NCBI GenBank assembly: GCA_011041895.1
Contig: DRAE01000072.1
Location: 1 to 6,194 of the forward strand
Length of the DNA: 6,194 nt
Reading direction: 5' to 3'
Source of the DNA: Candidatus Bathyarchaeota archaeon
Lineage (GTDB): Archaea; Thermoproteota; DRAE01
Made by a program: the position numbers and the translations under genes. The notes beneath the pieces were generated by a model that worked only from the letters and a program-made list of their open reading frames with translations, did not search any database and was not told where the DNA came from. Of the stretch, positions 1-6,194 are shown piece by piece (position 1 is the first letter of the stretch; every line of letters begins with the position of its first letter).

Positions 1-923
1 CCCTCTCTCAAGTAGATCTCTTTGACCGTGTTTGTTATGTTAGTTAGGCATTGATCGAGATTTGAGAGAATGTTTCCAATGTATCTGTATGATGTGTCAA
101 AGGATTTATCATCCACCATATCTGTTATAACATCCACGCTTGAGAGGAAGGGAGACTCCTTCAACTGATTCATGTAGGTTTCAAGTCTAGAGATATTGCT
201 TCTAAGAACTAGAACCTGCTCTCTCAAGGTATATGGGAAATTCAAGTTCTTGAGTGAGGCTACATCTGATAGTACGCTCAGAAGGATTGCCTTTGAAGCA
301 TATAGGGAAATGGCGTCTATAAGCTTAAGTTGTTTATCGGTTACATCCCTGAGTTCTCCGCCTTTCTCAATTACCTCTAAAACCTTTTCAAATTTCTCTC
401 CCAGGTCGAGCTCATTTATCTGGTCTCTCATAGAGGAATATCTTGCAAGACCGTAGGACGATGAGGCAATGATGCCAACTAAAAGAACAAGCACTGGAAA
501 AAGCCATTGAGCTCCGTACCAGATATTGTATAGCATTGAGAATGAGGAAAAGAATATGAAAACTAAAAGCCCTAGCAATATGGATGGTCTCTTTTCCAAT
601 CTAACTGATATAGATGGAAACGCCATTGAAGTTGCTATTGAAAGAGCTAACCCAGATATGAATATCATGATGCTTAGATGCCACATCATCGGTCTATCAA
701 TGAGTGATATCACGAAAGCTGCTGTGGAAAATATTGAAAGTATTAGGAGAGAGTTCTTGAACACATTGTAGGGGTTGACTCCTAGGAACTTCTCCTTCAC
801 TTCTACATCTCTTCCACTTATGGATGAAAGTATAGTGTTTTTAACATCTTCTATGGATTCGGGTCCTTTGACGTTGTTCAGTATCTTGAATACCTTATAT
901 GTTAGGAGATCTTCCTCTTTCAT
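1..923 (-). CDS. Four-helix membrane protein with long cytoplasmic C-terminal region, partial (no stop in window)
   Basis: An uninterrupted minus-strand frame of 307 codons starts at ATG 923 and runs off the left edge, so the C-terminus is missing. I do not recognise the family. Visible layout: a charged soluble N-terminus (about residues 1-55); four hydrophobic segments at roughly 56-76, 80-102, 114-136 and 140-161, separated by very short loops; then a charged, probably helical region from about 162 onward (for example DLGEKFEKVLEVIEKGGELR). The even number of helices puts both ends on the same side, probably the cytoplasm. The start is firm because an in-frame TGA lies just upstream (930-932). 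Only 2 nt separate this ATG from the stop of the tubulin-like gene, and a weak AAGGT at 936-940 could serve as ribosome-binding site. Translational coupling suggests it works with that protein, perhaps as its membrane anchor or partner; this is inference from context. Confidence 0.85.
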   Translation of the reverse strand, partial: MKEEDLLTYKVFKILNNVKGPESIEDVKNTILSSISGRDVEVKEKFLGVNPYNVFKNSLLILSIFSTAAFVISLIDRPMMWHLSIMIFISGLALSIATSMAFPSISVRLEKRPSILLGLLVFIFFSSFSMLYNIWYGAQWLFPVLVLLVGIIASSSYGLARYSSMRDQINELDLGEKFEKVLEVIEKGGELRDVTDKQLKLIDAISLYASKAILLSVLSDVASLKNLNFPYTLREQVLVLRSNISRLETYMNQLKESPFLSSVDVITDMVDDKSFDTSYRYIGNILSNLDQCLTNITNTVKEIYLRE

Positions 924-925
924 GC

Positions 926-2764
926 TCAGTCACTTACCTTTGTTTTTAGGCTGGGTCTAGCTATAACGGCCATATCTAATATTATGTTGGCCAACGCTTT
1001 TTTATCTTCGTCTGTTATTCGCTCATATAAATCGTCTCGGATATTTCCATCCTTTATTATTCTCGATGAGGAAATTGCTCTCCTGAATTCATGAGATTCT
1101 AGTCGCTCTCTTGAGTTCATTGGTGTGACTACTCCATACCATAGAGCTGAAACCGCCTGCAGTATGGCCATTGCATTTGTGGAGACTCCAGCTTCCTTTG
1201 AAAAGTTCTTTCTTATGACTGGAGGGGCGTCTGCTTCAAGACGGAATTCACTGTCAAGTTTCATGGATATCGTGTCGACAAGCTTATCTCTTGGCACTGG
1301 TCTGAAGCGATAGATTGGCATTGCCTTGAATGCTTCAATGGCAGGTATAACTAAGTTGTCAATGAGCCTGTCAACTATGTAGCCCTTCCAGAACTCATAT
1401 TCTATTCCCTCTATTGGAATTCTTTTTCCACATTGTCTCTCAGCTATGTTTAGCTCATGTATTAGAATGTCTACTGCCTCCTGAAGCTCCTCGAGAACTA
1501 TGCCTGACTTCATCATTTCCTTATCGCCTTCACCTAAGATAATATCCTCTCCAAAGGTCACTAGGATATCTATTGCCTTTTTGAGACCAGACCTGATTTC
1601 ACTATAGTCTCCCAGAGCGCCCATTACCAGGATCTGCGTTCGGTTTTCTCCTTTCTTCAAGTTTATGACTACTGGAACGCTTACGAATGGTGTTGTAAGA
1701 TAACCTGTCTGGGAGGCTTTTTCAAGGAATGAAAATGCTTTTTCAAGGCTTCCATTTTCCTCTGCCATTATCAGTGCAAAGTGGCTCATCAGCTTTATGT
1801 CTTGGTTGAGGAGCTTGTCCAATGGAGAGGTGCGTATTCCAACGAATCTAAATATCATTGAGAGAACTTCTTCCAGCGTTTTTTCGCTCATGGCTGTGGA
1901 TGGAATGGAAATTTTGCTTGGGACAAGTATCCTGTCTCCCAGATATGTTAGGTAGTTGCTGAGCTCCTGCTGGCATGGCATTAAATCAGCTACAACCTCC
2001 ATGTTAGGATATATTGTGGCTAGGAAAAGCTTTGTTATTTCAACAATGTATCTGTTCAGAATTGCGAACCGTTTTAAAGCAGCCTCTGTTACAAGGTAAT
2101 CTGGTATGTATAGGATACCCTCCTTGGCAAGGGGGCCACCGTTTTGACCTGTCAATTCAAGCAATTTCTGATTGCTTATCAAAACTATTAACATTCGGGA
2201 TGTTCCACTTTTAGTCCTATACTGGTTCCTAATTTTTATCAGTTGGGCAAGGCTCCAACATGCATTTACAAAGTTATTTGGAGGGTTCTCCTCAGGCCAC
2301 ACTGCAAAGACAACTACAGTATTATCGGGATTAGACTCGAGAATCCATTTCGTGACTAGAGGTGTTCCTCCAGCTCCTGTTCCACCAGCAAGGGATGTAA
2401 AAATTATATATTGTGCACCTAGGGACTGTTCAAGAAGGCCTAGCCTATCCTTTATTGCATCAACTTGAGAAGTGAATATTTCATGTGCAATTTTAACGTT
2501 TCTACCTGATCCATGCCTTGCAAGTGGATATATTATATCGCTGCTAAGGGTTCCCTCCTTCAACTGCTCCTTTAACCTTGTCTCAGCTATGGTATCTAAA
2601 ACAAGTATCTTGAATTTCTTTAAGCTGTATATTGGAGTATGCTCTTTCTCGTGATGAATGTATGAGGCTACCAGTTGGGCACCTGTAGTGCCAACACCAA
2701 CTATCCACACGTCTGGAGTTCTGATGGAAGGCTTTAGCTCCTCATCTAAAACAGGCATCTCCAC
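926..2764 (-). CDS. Divergent FtsZ/tubulin-superfamily GTPase-like protein with long C-terminal extension
   Basis: This 612-residue protein carries the nucleotide-binding hallmarks of the FtsZ/tubulin fold. A first glycine loop, VGVGTTGAQ, is at about residues 22-30. The tubulin signature loop SLAGGTGAGGT is at about 124-134, after a hydrophobic strand (QYIIFTS). A helix plus loop around 228-262 (FAILNRYIVEIT, then NMEVVAD) sits where helix H7 and the catalytic T7 loop are expected. Residues about 300-410 plausibly form the second tubulin domain; the last 200 residues are mostly helical with no family I recognise. FtsZ and CetZ are usually about 350-400 residues, so this is far longer. It could belong to the FtsZ-like/Tubulin_2 type families proposed for membrane remodelling, but I cannot confirm which. 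Start: GTG 2764 lies 8 nt after a G-rich GTGGGG (2773-2778), with an in-frame stop immediately upstream; ATG 2758 is the alternative. It is the first gene of a tight pair with the downstream membrane protein. Confidence 0.85.
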   Translation of the reverse strand: MEMPVLDEELKPSIRTPDVWIVGVGTTGAQLVASYIHHEKEHTPIYSLKKFKILVLDTIAETRLKEQLKEGTLSSDIIYPLARHGSGRNVKIAHEIFTSQVDAIKDRLGLLEQSLGAQYIIFTSLAGGTGAGGTPLVTKWILESNPDNTVVVFAVWPEENPPNNFVNACWSLAQLIKIRNQYRTKSGTSRMLIVLISNQKLLELTGQNGGPLAKEGILYIPDYLVTEAALKRFAILNRYIVEITKLFLATIYPNMEVVADLMPCQQELSNYLTYLGDRILVPSKISIPSTAMSEKTLEEVLSMIFRFVGIRTSPLDKLLNQDIKLMSHFALIMAEENGSLEKAFSFLEKASQTGYLTTPFVSVPVVINLKKGENRTQILVMGALGDYSEIRSGLKKAIDILVTFGEDIILGEGDKEMMKSGIVLEELQEAVDILIHELNIAERQCGKRIPIEGIEYEFWKGYIVDRLIDNLVIPAIEAFKAMPIYRFRPVPRDKLVDTISMKLDSEFRLEADAPPVIRKNFSKEAGVSTNAMAILQAVSALWYGVVTPMNSRERLESHEFRRAISSSRIIKDGNIRDDLYERITDEDKKALANIILDMAVIARPSLKTKVSD

Positions 2765-2780
2765 TATTTAAACCCCACAT

Positions 2781-2858
2781 TAGCTTCACTTAACTTAATA
2801 AATTGGATAGGAAATATATCTAAGGAAATCCTGTGACTAGGCTTACTTAATGAAGCTA
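2781..2858. repeat. Spaced inverted repeat spanning the purD-to-tubulin-like gap
   Basis: The arms TAGCTTCACTTAA (2781-2793) and TTAATGAAGCTA (2847-2858) are inverted copies: eight perfectly complementary bases (TAGCTTCA/TGAAGCTA), a one-base bulge, then four more. They are separated by about 53 nt that includes the candidate TATA element. One arm overlaps the purD stop codon. In RNA it could form a long-range stem acting in termination or leader folding; in DNA it could bind a dimeric regulator. Function is unknown. Confidence 0.45.
2810..2823 (-). promoter_or_regulatory. Candidate TATA element for the tubulin-like gene
   Basis: On the minus strand the sequence TTAGATATATTTCC sits about 46-59 nt upstream of the GTG start at 2764. 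An archaeal start site about 25 nt downstream of it would fall near 2790 and give a leader of roughly 25 nt. This suggests the tubulin-like and membrane-protein pair can be transcribed independently of purD, although all three lie on one strand. The element is judged by eye and is AT-rich, so chance is possible. Confidence 0.4.
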
Positions 2859-4334
2859 GTACTCATGCACGATTTTACCTTTCCCGGGTATCCAGTCTAT
2901 GTCTATTCCTATTAGGCCTTTTTCCTTGCGATAGTGGTAAAGCATTCTTACAAGGTTTGCGAGATCGATTCTCTTGCGTAGGAGCTCTGGCGTCCCTATA
3001 TCTGATCTATGGAACACCCTCCATCCATCTGTTAACTGTATGCAGTTTATGCTTTTCTCGACCTTCTCTGATGCCTCTGGAATTGTTTCAGCTTCTCCGA
3101 ATATTTCAATCAGTCTAGAGCCTCCGGAGATCATTTGACCTTTTTCATCGATATCTATTGCACCGTAGTAGAGCCTACAGCCATATTTCTCTGGTATGCT
3201 TTCATCCACGTGCACTGGATGGCCTTTGGCCAAGTCACGGTAGTTTGGATAACCCCATGCAGCTACGCATTTGACTACTGTGGCCGTGTCTCTGAACTCA
3301 AGTTTGACCTTATGAAGGGATTCTGAGATTATTGCTTCACATATGTCGATCATGTCCGTTTCAAGAATTGGAAGAACGTTTACTGCTTCAGGATCTCCGA
3401 ATCTGCTATAGAACTCTATTATCGTTGGACCCCACTTATCTGTAAGCATCATTTGCCCAGCTATTAGGCCATGATATCTTTCACCAGTTTCCTTATGTAG
3501 TGCATGCACAACTTTCTCAACTATCTCAACTGATTCACCGTATTCTTCCTTTGTTAGGAATGGTAGGAGCCCCTCTCTCCCAGATATGGATCCCATTCCA
3601 CCAGTCTCAGGCCCTATGTCATCGTTGAAGGCGTTTTTATTGTCCTGTACAGCTGGCATTGGTAGAACGGTTCTACCATCTGTGAAGCATTGCATGGTGT
3701 ACTCGGGGCCTTCAACTTTCTCCTCTATGAGTATTCTATCCTCAATGTCATCATAGGCACTCATCAGCCGTTCGACAACATCCTTTGCATGTGCAAGCTT
3801 AACTTTTTGCTTTTCATCTTTCAGATACGCTTGAAAATCAGAGATCACCTTAACTCCTTTCCCGCCAGCTTGTCTAGCTGGCTTAATTGCCACACTTTCA
3901 GCATATGCCTCTATGTAGGTTATAGCATCCCTGAGATCCTTGAATGCAATGAACTTAAGCCTTCCCGGGATTTTATATTTCCACATTAGTCTTCTCATGT
4001 AAGCTTTTGAACGCTCTACTTCGGCAAGCTTCTCTTTAGCACCTATACACGGTATGCCCATTTTCTCAACTGTGTCGGATATTCCATGGAATAAGGGCTC
4101 TTCAGGCCCTATAAATACGAAATCAAATGAGCGTTCACTAACTATCTTGGACACGAACTCCCTGCTATTTTCATCTCCTTTGAAAAGTTTGCCGCCTGTC
4201 TCCCTACATAATTTCAATATTCCCGGGTTTTTGCTACTACATATAGCATATAGCTTAGGAGCGTAAACGCTTCTCGTAATTGCCTCGGCTATAGCATGCT
4301 CACGTGCACCATGACCAATCAGCAATACCTTCAC
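2856..4334 (-). CDS. purD: Phosphoribosylamine-glycine ligase (GAR synthetase)
   Basis: PurD joins glycine to 5-phosphoribosylamine using ATP, making glycinamide ribonucleotide in the second step of de novo purine synthesis, in the cytoplasm. Seen in the 492-residue product: an N-terminal domain with GHGAREHA (7-14); ATP-grasp nucleotide elements VAIKPARQAGGKGV (148-161) and EEKVEGPEYT (204-213); the PurD hallmark PAVQDNKNAFNDDIGPETGG (227-246) followed by MGS; and the metal/ATP motif IIEFYSRFGDPE (305-316). A C-terminal domain follows with GYPNY (361-365) and HRSDIG (442-447), matching the usual end of the family. About 45 extra residues follow this, so the protein is clearly longer than the E. 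coli type (about 430). Start: GTG 4334 is chosen over ATG 4412 because homology begins there, a GAGGTG lies 7 nt upstream, and the candidate TATA element sits almost on top of the longer start. Likely transcribed from its own promoter. Confidence 0.96.
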   Translation of the reverse strand: MKVLLIGHGAREHAIAEAITRSVYAPKLYAICSSKNPGILKLCRETGGKLFKGDENSREFVSKIVSERSFDFVFIGPEEPLFHGISDTVEKMGIPCIGAKEKLAEVERSKAYMRRLMWKYKIPGRLKFIAFKDLRDAITYIEAYAESVAIKPARQAGGKGVKVISDFQAYLKDEKQKVKLAHAKDVVERLMSAYDDIEDRILIEEKVEGPEYTMQCFTDGRTVLPMPAVQDNKNAFNDDIGPETGGMGSISGREGLLPFLTKEEYGESVEIVEKVVHALHKETGERYHGLIAGQMMLTDKWGPTIIEFYSRFGDPEAVNVLPILETDMIDICEAIISESLHKVKLEFRDTATVVKCVAAWGYPNYRDLAKGHPVHVDESIPEKYGCRLYYGAIDIDEKGQMISGGSRLIEIFGEAETIPEASEKVEKSINCIQLTDGWRVFHRSDIGTPELLRKRIDLANLVRMLYHYRKEKGLIGIDIDWIPGKGKIVHEY

Positions 4335-4341
4335 TAGGGAA

Positions 4342-4347
4342 CACCTC
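4342..4347 (-). promoter_or_regulatory. Ribosome-binding site deciding the purD GTG start
   Basis: GAGGTG on the minus strand lies 7 nt before GTG 4334, matching the complement of archaeal 16S rRNA 3' ends. It argues against the ATG at 4412, which would add 26 residues (with several cysteines) not belonging to the PurD fold. Confidence 0.8.
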
Positions 4348-4350
4348 TTT

Positions 4351-4460
4351 AGATAACCTAAGAAAACATGTAAAATAATAGTATAGCATGGAACCGGTGA
4401 GCAAAATATCAAAGTGTATAAATATGAAATAGGTTTACTGGCTATTGGTGAGATAACCTA
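4351..4460. repeat. 10-nt direct repeat flanking the purD promoter region
   Basis: AGATAACCTA occurs at 4351-4360 and again at 4451-4460, exactly 100 bp apart. One copy lies in the purD leader beside the ribosome-binding site; the other lies just after the radical SAM stop and upstream of the purD TATA element. They could be paired operator sites, but a match this short in a 134-nt AT-rich gap can be chance. Confidence 0.25.
4415..4424 (-). promoter_or_regulatory. Candidate TATA element for purD
   Basis: ATATTTATAC on the minus strand resembles an archaeal TATA box. Transcription would be expected near 4395, leaving a leader of about 60 nt that contains the GAGGTG site. No convincing TFB recognition element is visible upstream of it. 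Confidence 0.5.
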
Positions 4461-4468
4461 TAACAACT

Positions 4469-5686
4469 CTAAGGGCCTATGTGCCCAATTCTTGTCTGTA
4501 CAATTACAGTTTTTAATCCTGTATCCTCTAGTGCCTTTTTGACTTCAAGCATTTCATCGACAGTTGGAGTTCTGATATTGGTTCGCCGGAATTCAGGCCT
4601 ATAATCTAGCACGCATACTTGCACATTTGGATCCATTGAGGCTATCTTGTACCCTATCTCATATATTTCGTCGAGTGTCGGATGGAAGAACTTGTTGTAT
4701 GGAATCCCTATTCCAAGGAATACTTTCTCTGGATAATAGTTTTCGATGATATATTTCACGGCTTTCCATGATGTTTCAAGGTATTTCTCCGCTAGTTCTC
4801 TATCATTTAACCCTGTTATTTTCATGAAAGTTTCAATTCTAAGGGCTTTGAGATCTGGACCAATGTCAGTTACACCAGCCTCTATAAGCTCGTCAATATA
4901 GTCAGGCGTTAAAATACTTGCATTTGTGTCGAGATGAAGTCTGGCCTTTTCGTCTTTGTTTAGTTTCTTGAGCTCCTTGAAGAACTCTATCAGCCATCTT
5001 CTGTTTAAGGTGGGTTCTCCCCCGGATATGGCTAGTCTATCTACACCATACAGCTTCCTATAGTAGGTTAACTCACATGCAGCTTCCCTTGGCGTCATTG
5101 GTGGAAGCCTTGAATTATATGTGATGTCATAGTTTTGGCATGTTGGACATCTGAAATTACATCCAGCTGCAAAGCATGCAACTTCAATATAGTGGCCTTT
5201 ATCCTTGAGCCAGTGTGGTGTCCCTACTCCTCCCACAGGATGCGGTGTGAAGCCTCCAATAACTCTCATAGGAGTTTTTTCCTCAATATGCACAGTTTCG
5301 ATCTCCATGCCATTTCTAACAGCTGTATGACATGATGGTCTGAGCTCTCCATTTATGATTACTGCACATGCCCAGCAGCCTCCAGTTTCACATGGTGCAA
5401 AAATTGAGTCCTCTAAGGGATACCTTGAAAAGCTGAATCCTAGAATCTCAAGCACCTTCTTAACAGTTACTCCCCTTGGAACATCATATTCCTCGCCGTC
5501 AACAATTATCCTAACAGTTTCCCTGATCAAAGCCGTGTATGGTTCAATTGCATAGTTTGGACATGCAAGAAAGCATGATGAGCAACCGACACATTCACCG
5601 TAACCAGGGCACTCTACAACATCTTTGCAGAAACCACATCCGATACATTTGTCCGGGTTTATCCGATATCTAGTTACCTTGAACAT
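4469..5686 (-). CDS. Radical SAM protein fused to 2x[4Fe-4S] and [2Fe-2S] ferredoxin-like domains
   Basis: A 405-residue protein with three metal regions in order. Residues 14-42 hold two [4Fe-4S] ferredoxin motifs (C14, C17, C20, C26 and C32, C35, C38, C42, each set ending in CP). Residues about 56-133 look like a [2Fe-2S] ferredoxin domain with C99, C104, C107 and C119 (CETGGCWAC...C). The radical SAM domain follows, with C176, C180 and C183 in CNFRCPTC binding the SAM cluster, SGGEP at 221-225 contacting SAM, and DTNAS and PDLKA strands (253-281). The layout around the radical SAM cysteines resembles the pyruvate formate-lyase activase/AmrS branch, so it may activate or modify a partner, with the N-terminal clusters relaying electrons. 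The substrate is unknown and no partner gene is visible beside it. ATG 5686 is the only start after an in-frame stop (5711-5713). No good ribosome-binding site or TATA box is clear, so the message may be leaderless. Confidence 0.9.
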   Translation of the reverse strand: MFKVTRYRINPDKCIGCGFCKDVVECPGYGECVGCSSCFLACPNYAIEPYTALIRETVRIIVDGEEYDVPRGVTVKKVLEILGFSFSRYPLEDSIFAPCETGGCWACAVIINGELRPSCHTAVRNGMEIETVHIEEKTPMRVIGGFTPHPVGGVGTPHWLKDKGHYIEVACFAAGCNFRCPTCQNYDITYNSRLPPMTPREAACELTYYRKLYGVDRLAISGGEPTLNRRWLIEFFKELKKLNKDEKARLHLDTNASILTPDYIDELIEAGVTDIGPDLKALRIETFMKITGLNDRELAEKYLETSWKAVKYIIENYYPEKVFLGIGIPYNKFFHPTLDEIYEIGYKIASMDPNVQVCVLDYRPEFRRTNIRTPTVDEMLEVKKALEDTGLKTVIVQTRIGHIGP

Positions 5687-5802
5687 TTTGCCATTATAAT
5701 AATTCGACCTTTAACAGTAATTTGGAATTCATCTAGAAAAAGTTGCGGAAAAGGAAAAGATCTTGATGACATACTTCATAGGAATCTTGAGAGCAATATG
5801 TT

Positions 5803-5919
5803 ATGACACTAAAGCTTTCATCGAAGCGAAACCAGCACTCTGGAATGAAAGACCAAGACGAATATGAGGATATTGAAGAAGAGAGGAAGAGAATATTAGA
5901 GACTGTAGAAAAATTCTAA
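5803..5919 (+). CDS. Possible 38-residue charged small protein
   Basis: The only plus-strand candidate gene: ATG 5803 to TAA 5917-5919, 38 residues. The first 14 residues are basic and polar; the rest is highly charged and probably helical (DEYEDIEEERKRILETVEKF), a composition typical of real archaeal small proteins or of a protein terminus rather than random translation. A T-run follows 32 nt after the stop. Against it: no strong ribosome-binding site, short length, and an overlapping 33-residue ORF in another frame (from ATG 5766). It could also be a remnant of a larger gene. No family recognised. Confidence 0.3.
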   Translation: MTLKLSSKRNQHSGMKDQDEYEDIEEERKRILETVEKF

Positions 5920-5950
5920 GGAATATTACCTAAGTACCATTATTTTCATC

Positions 5951-5956
5951 TTTTTT
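5951..5956 (+). terminator. Possible T-run terminator on the plus strand
   Basis: Six T residues in a T-rich stretch (5939-5957), 32 nt after the small plus-strand ORF. Archaeal termination commonly uses such T-runs without a hairpin. It is meaningful only if that ORF is transcribed. Confidence 0.25.
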
Positions 5957-5999
5957 AATCAGTATTCGGTGTAATACAGAGCCAAGTTTAAGTTAATTG

Positions 6000-6005
6000 A
6001 AAAAA
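6000..6005 (-). terminator. Possible T-run terminator on the minus strand
   Basis: Six A residues on the plus strand, read as TTTTTT on the minus strand, lie about 48 nt after the stop of the possible right-edge gene. With the plus-strand T-run they would sit between two convergent units. Confidence 0.25.
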
Positions 6006-6052
6006 CGATTTCCTCACGCGACGTCCATCTGTAGTTTGAGGCTTACCTGTCT

Positions 6053-6194
6053 TTAGAACACTTTGACTACAAAGTACAGGTCTCCTTTGAGCTTTATGAA
6101 TATTGGAATATTTGAAACATGGCCTTCTATTGTTAGGTTTCTGATAATTATTGGCATTTGTATTATTACTGAGGTCCATCCGAATCTTATTCTC
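6053..6194 (-). CDS. Possible C-terminal fragment of an unidentified protein, partial at right edge
   Basis: A minus-strand frame enters from the right edge and stops at TAA 6053-6055, giving 46 visible residues that end in GDLYFVVKVF. The composition (alternating hydrophobic and polar residues, ATA/AGA codons as in the neighbours) looks like beta-rich protein, for example LTIEGHVSNIPIFIKLKGD. A second minus frame (stop near 5988) is also open here, but its translation, rich in Asn, Arg and Gln, is less protein-like. The fragment is too short to identify, and being open over 47 codons is not strong evidence by itself. Confidence 0.35.
   Translation of the reverse strand, partial: RIRFGWTSVIIQMPIIIRNLTIEGHVSNIPIFIKLKGDLYFVVKVF

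Larger units (their letters stand above)
5687..6052. other. Weakly coding intergenic region
   Basis: About 366 nt separate the radical SAM start from the possible right-edge gene. No RNA gene or mobile-element end was recognised. The region contains one small plus-strand ORF (5803-5919) and two oppositely oriented T-runs that could terminate convergent transcripts. The stretch 5687-5802, which must carry the radical SAM promoter, shows no clear TATA box; the AATTATTATAATGG just upstream of ATG 5686 is too close to the start for a normal promoter. Confidence 0.5.

Noticed and set aside
526..771. 81-codon plus-strand ORF with a soluble-looking translation
   Set aside because: It lies wholly antisense to the transmembrane segments of the minus-strand membrane protein, whose 307-codon frame is unbroken and properly coupled to the upstream gene. 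The polar look is the mirror of hydrophobic codons.
4335..4412. 26-residue N-terminal extension of PurD from ATG 4412
   Set aside because: PurD similarity starts at the GTG at 4334, which has a good ribosome-binding site; the candidate TATA box ends only 3 nt upstream of ATG 4412, so that ATG would precede the expected transcript start.
4473..4486. GGGC/GCCC short hairpin at the end of the radical SAM gene
   Set aside because: The stem has only four base pairs, lies inside the last codons and has no T-run after it in the direction of transcription, so it is not convincing as a terminator.
5766..5867. 33-codon plus-strand ORF from ATG 5766
   Set aside because: It is short, has no ribosome-binding site, and overlaps a more protein-like charged ORF in another frame; kept only as an alternative reading.
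5988..6179. 63-codon minus-strand ORF at the right end
   Set aside because: Its translation is dominated by Asn, Arg, Gln and Lys with little hydrophobic patterning; the alternative minus frame ending at 6053 is more protein-like. Neither is certain.
1..6194. CRISPR array, tRNA, rRNA or insertion-sequence ends
   Set aside because: I saw no regularly spaced repeats, cloverleaf-like segments, rRNA-conserved stretches or transposase sequence on either strand.

Overview
This 6.2 kb window looks archaeal. Supporting signs are TATA-like elements upstream of two of the genes, a GTG start preceded by a strong GAGGTG ribosome-binding site, AGA/ATA-rich codon use, compact same-strand packing, and a long-form PurD of a kind I associate with Crenarchaeota-like (TACK) lineages. 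An oxygen-sensitive radical SAM enzyme with several predicted Fe-S clusters suggests an anaerobe. I cannot name the organism or phylum from sequence alone.

Layout: every well-supported gene lies on the minus strand, so transcription runs from right to left. In transcriptional order these are: (i) at the right edge, a possible C-terminal fragment of an unidentified gene (6053-6194); (ii) a loose intergenic zone (5687-6052) with at most one very small plus-strand ORF; (iii) a 405-residue protein joining two [4Fe-4S] ferredoxin motifs, a [2Fe-2S] ferredoxin-like domain and a radical SAM domain (4469-5686); (iv) purD, phosphoribosylamine-glycine ligase (2856-4334), with its own TATA-like element; (v) a 612-residue divergent FtsZ/tubulin-superfamily protein (926-2764); (vi) starting 2 nt after it, a four-helix membrane protein with a long soluble C-terminal part (1-923) that runs off the left edge.

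The most interesting part is the left third. The tubulin-like protein keeps the nucleotide-binding glycine loops (GVGTTG and the tubulin signature AGGTGAGG) but is much longer than FtsZ or CetZ and has a degenerate catalytic-loop region. It is almost certainly co-transcribed with the membrane protein. The pair is a candidate membrane-attached cytoskeletal or membrane-remodelling module. It is reminiscent of, but not shown to be, the FtsZ-like families described in diverse bacteria and archaea. purD and the radical SAM gene seem to be functionally unrelated neighbours: de novo purine synthesis and an uncharacterised radical SAM activase-like activity.
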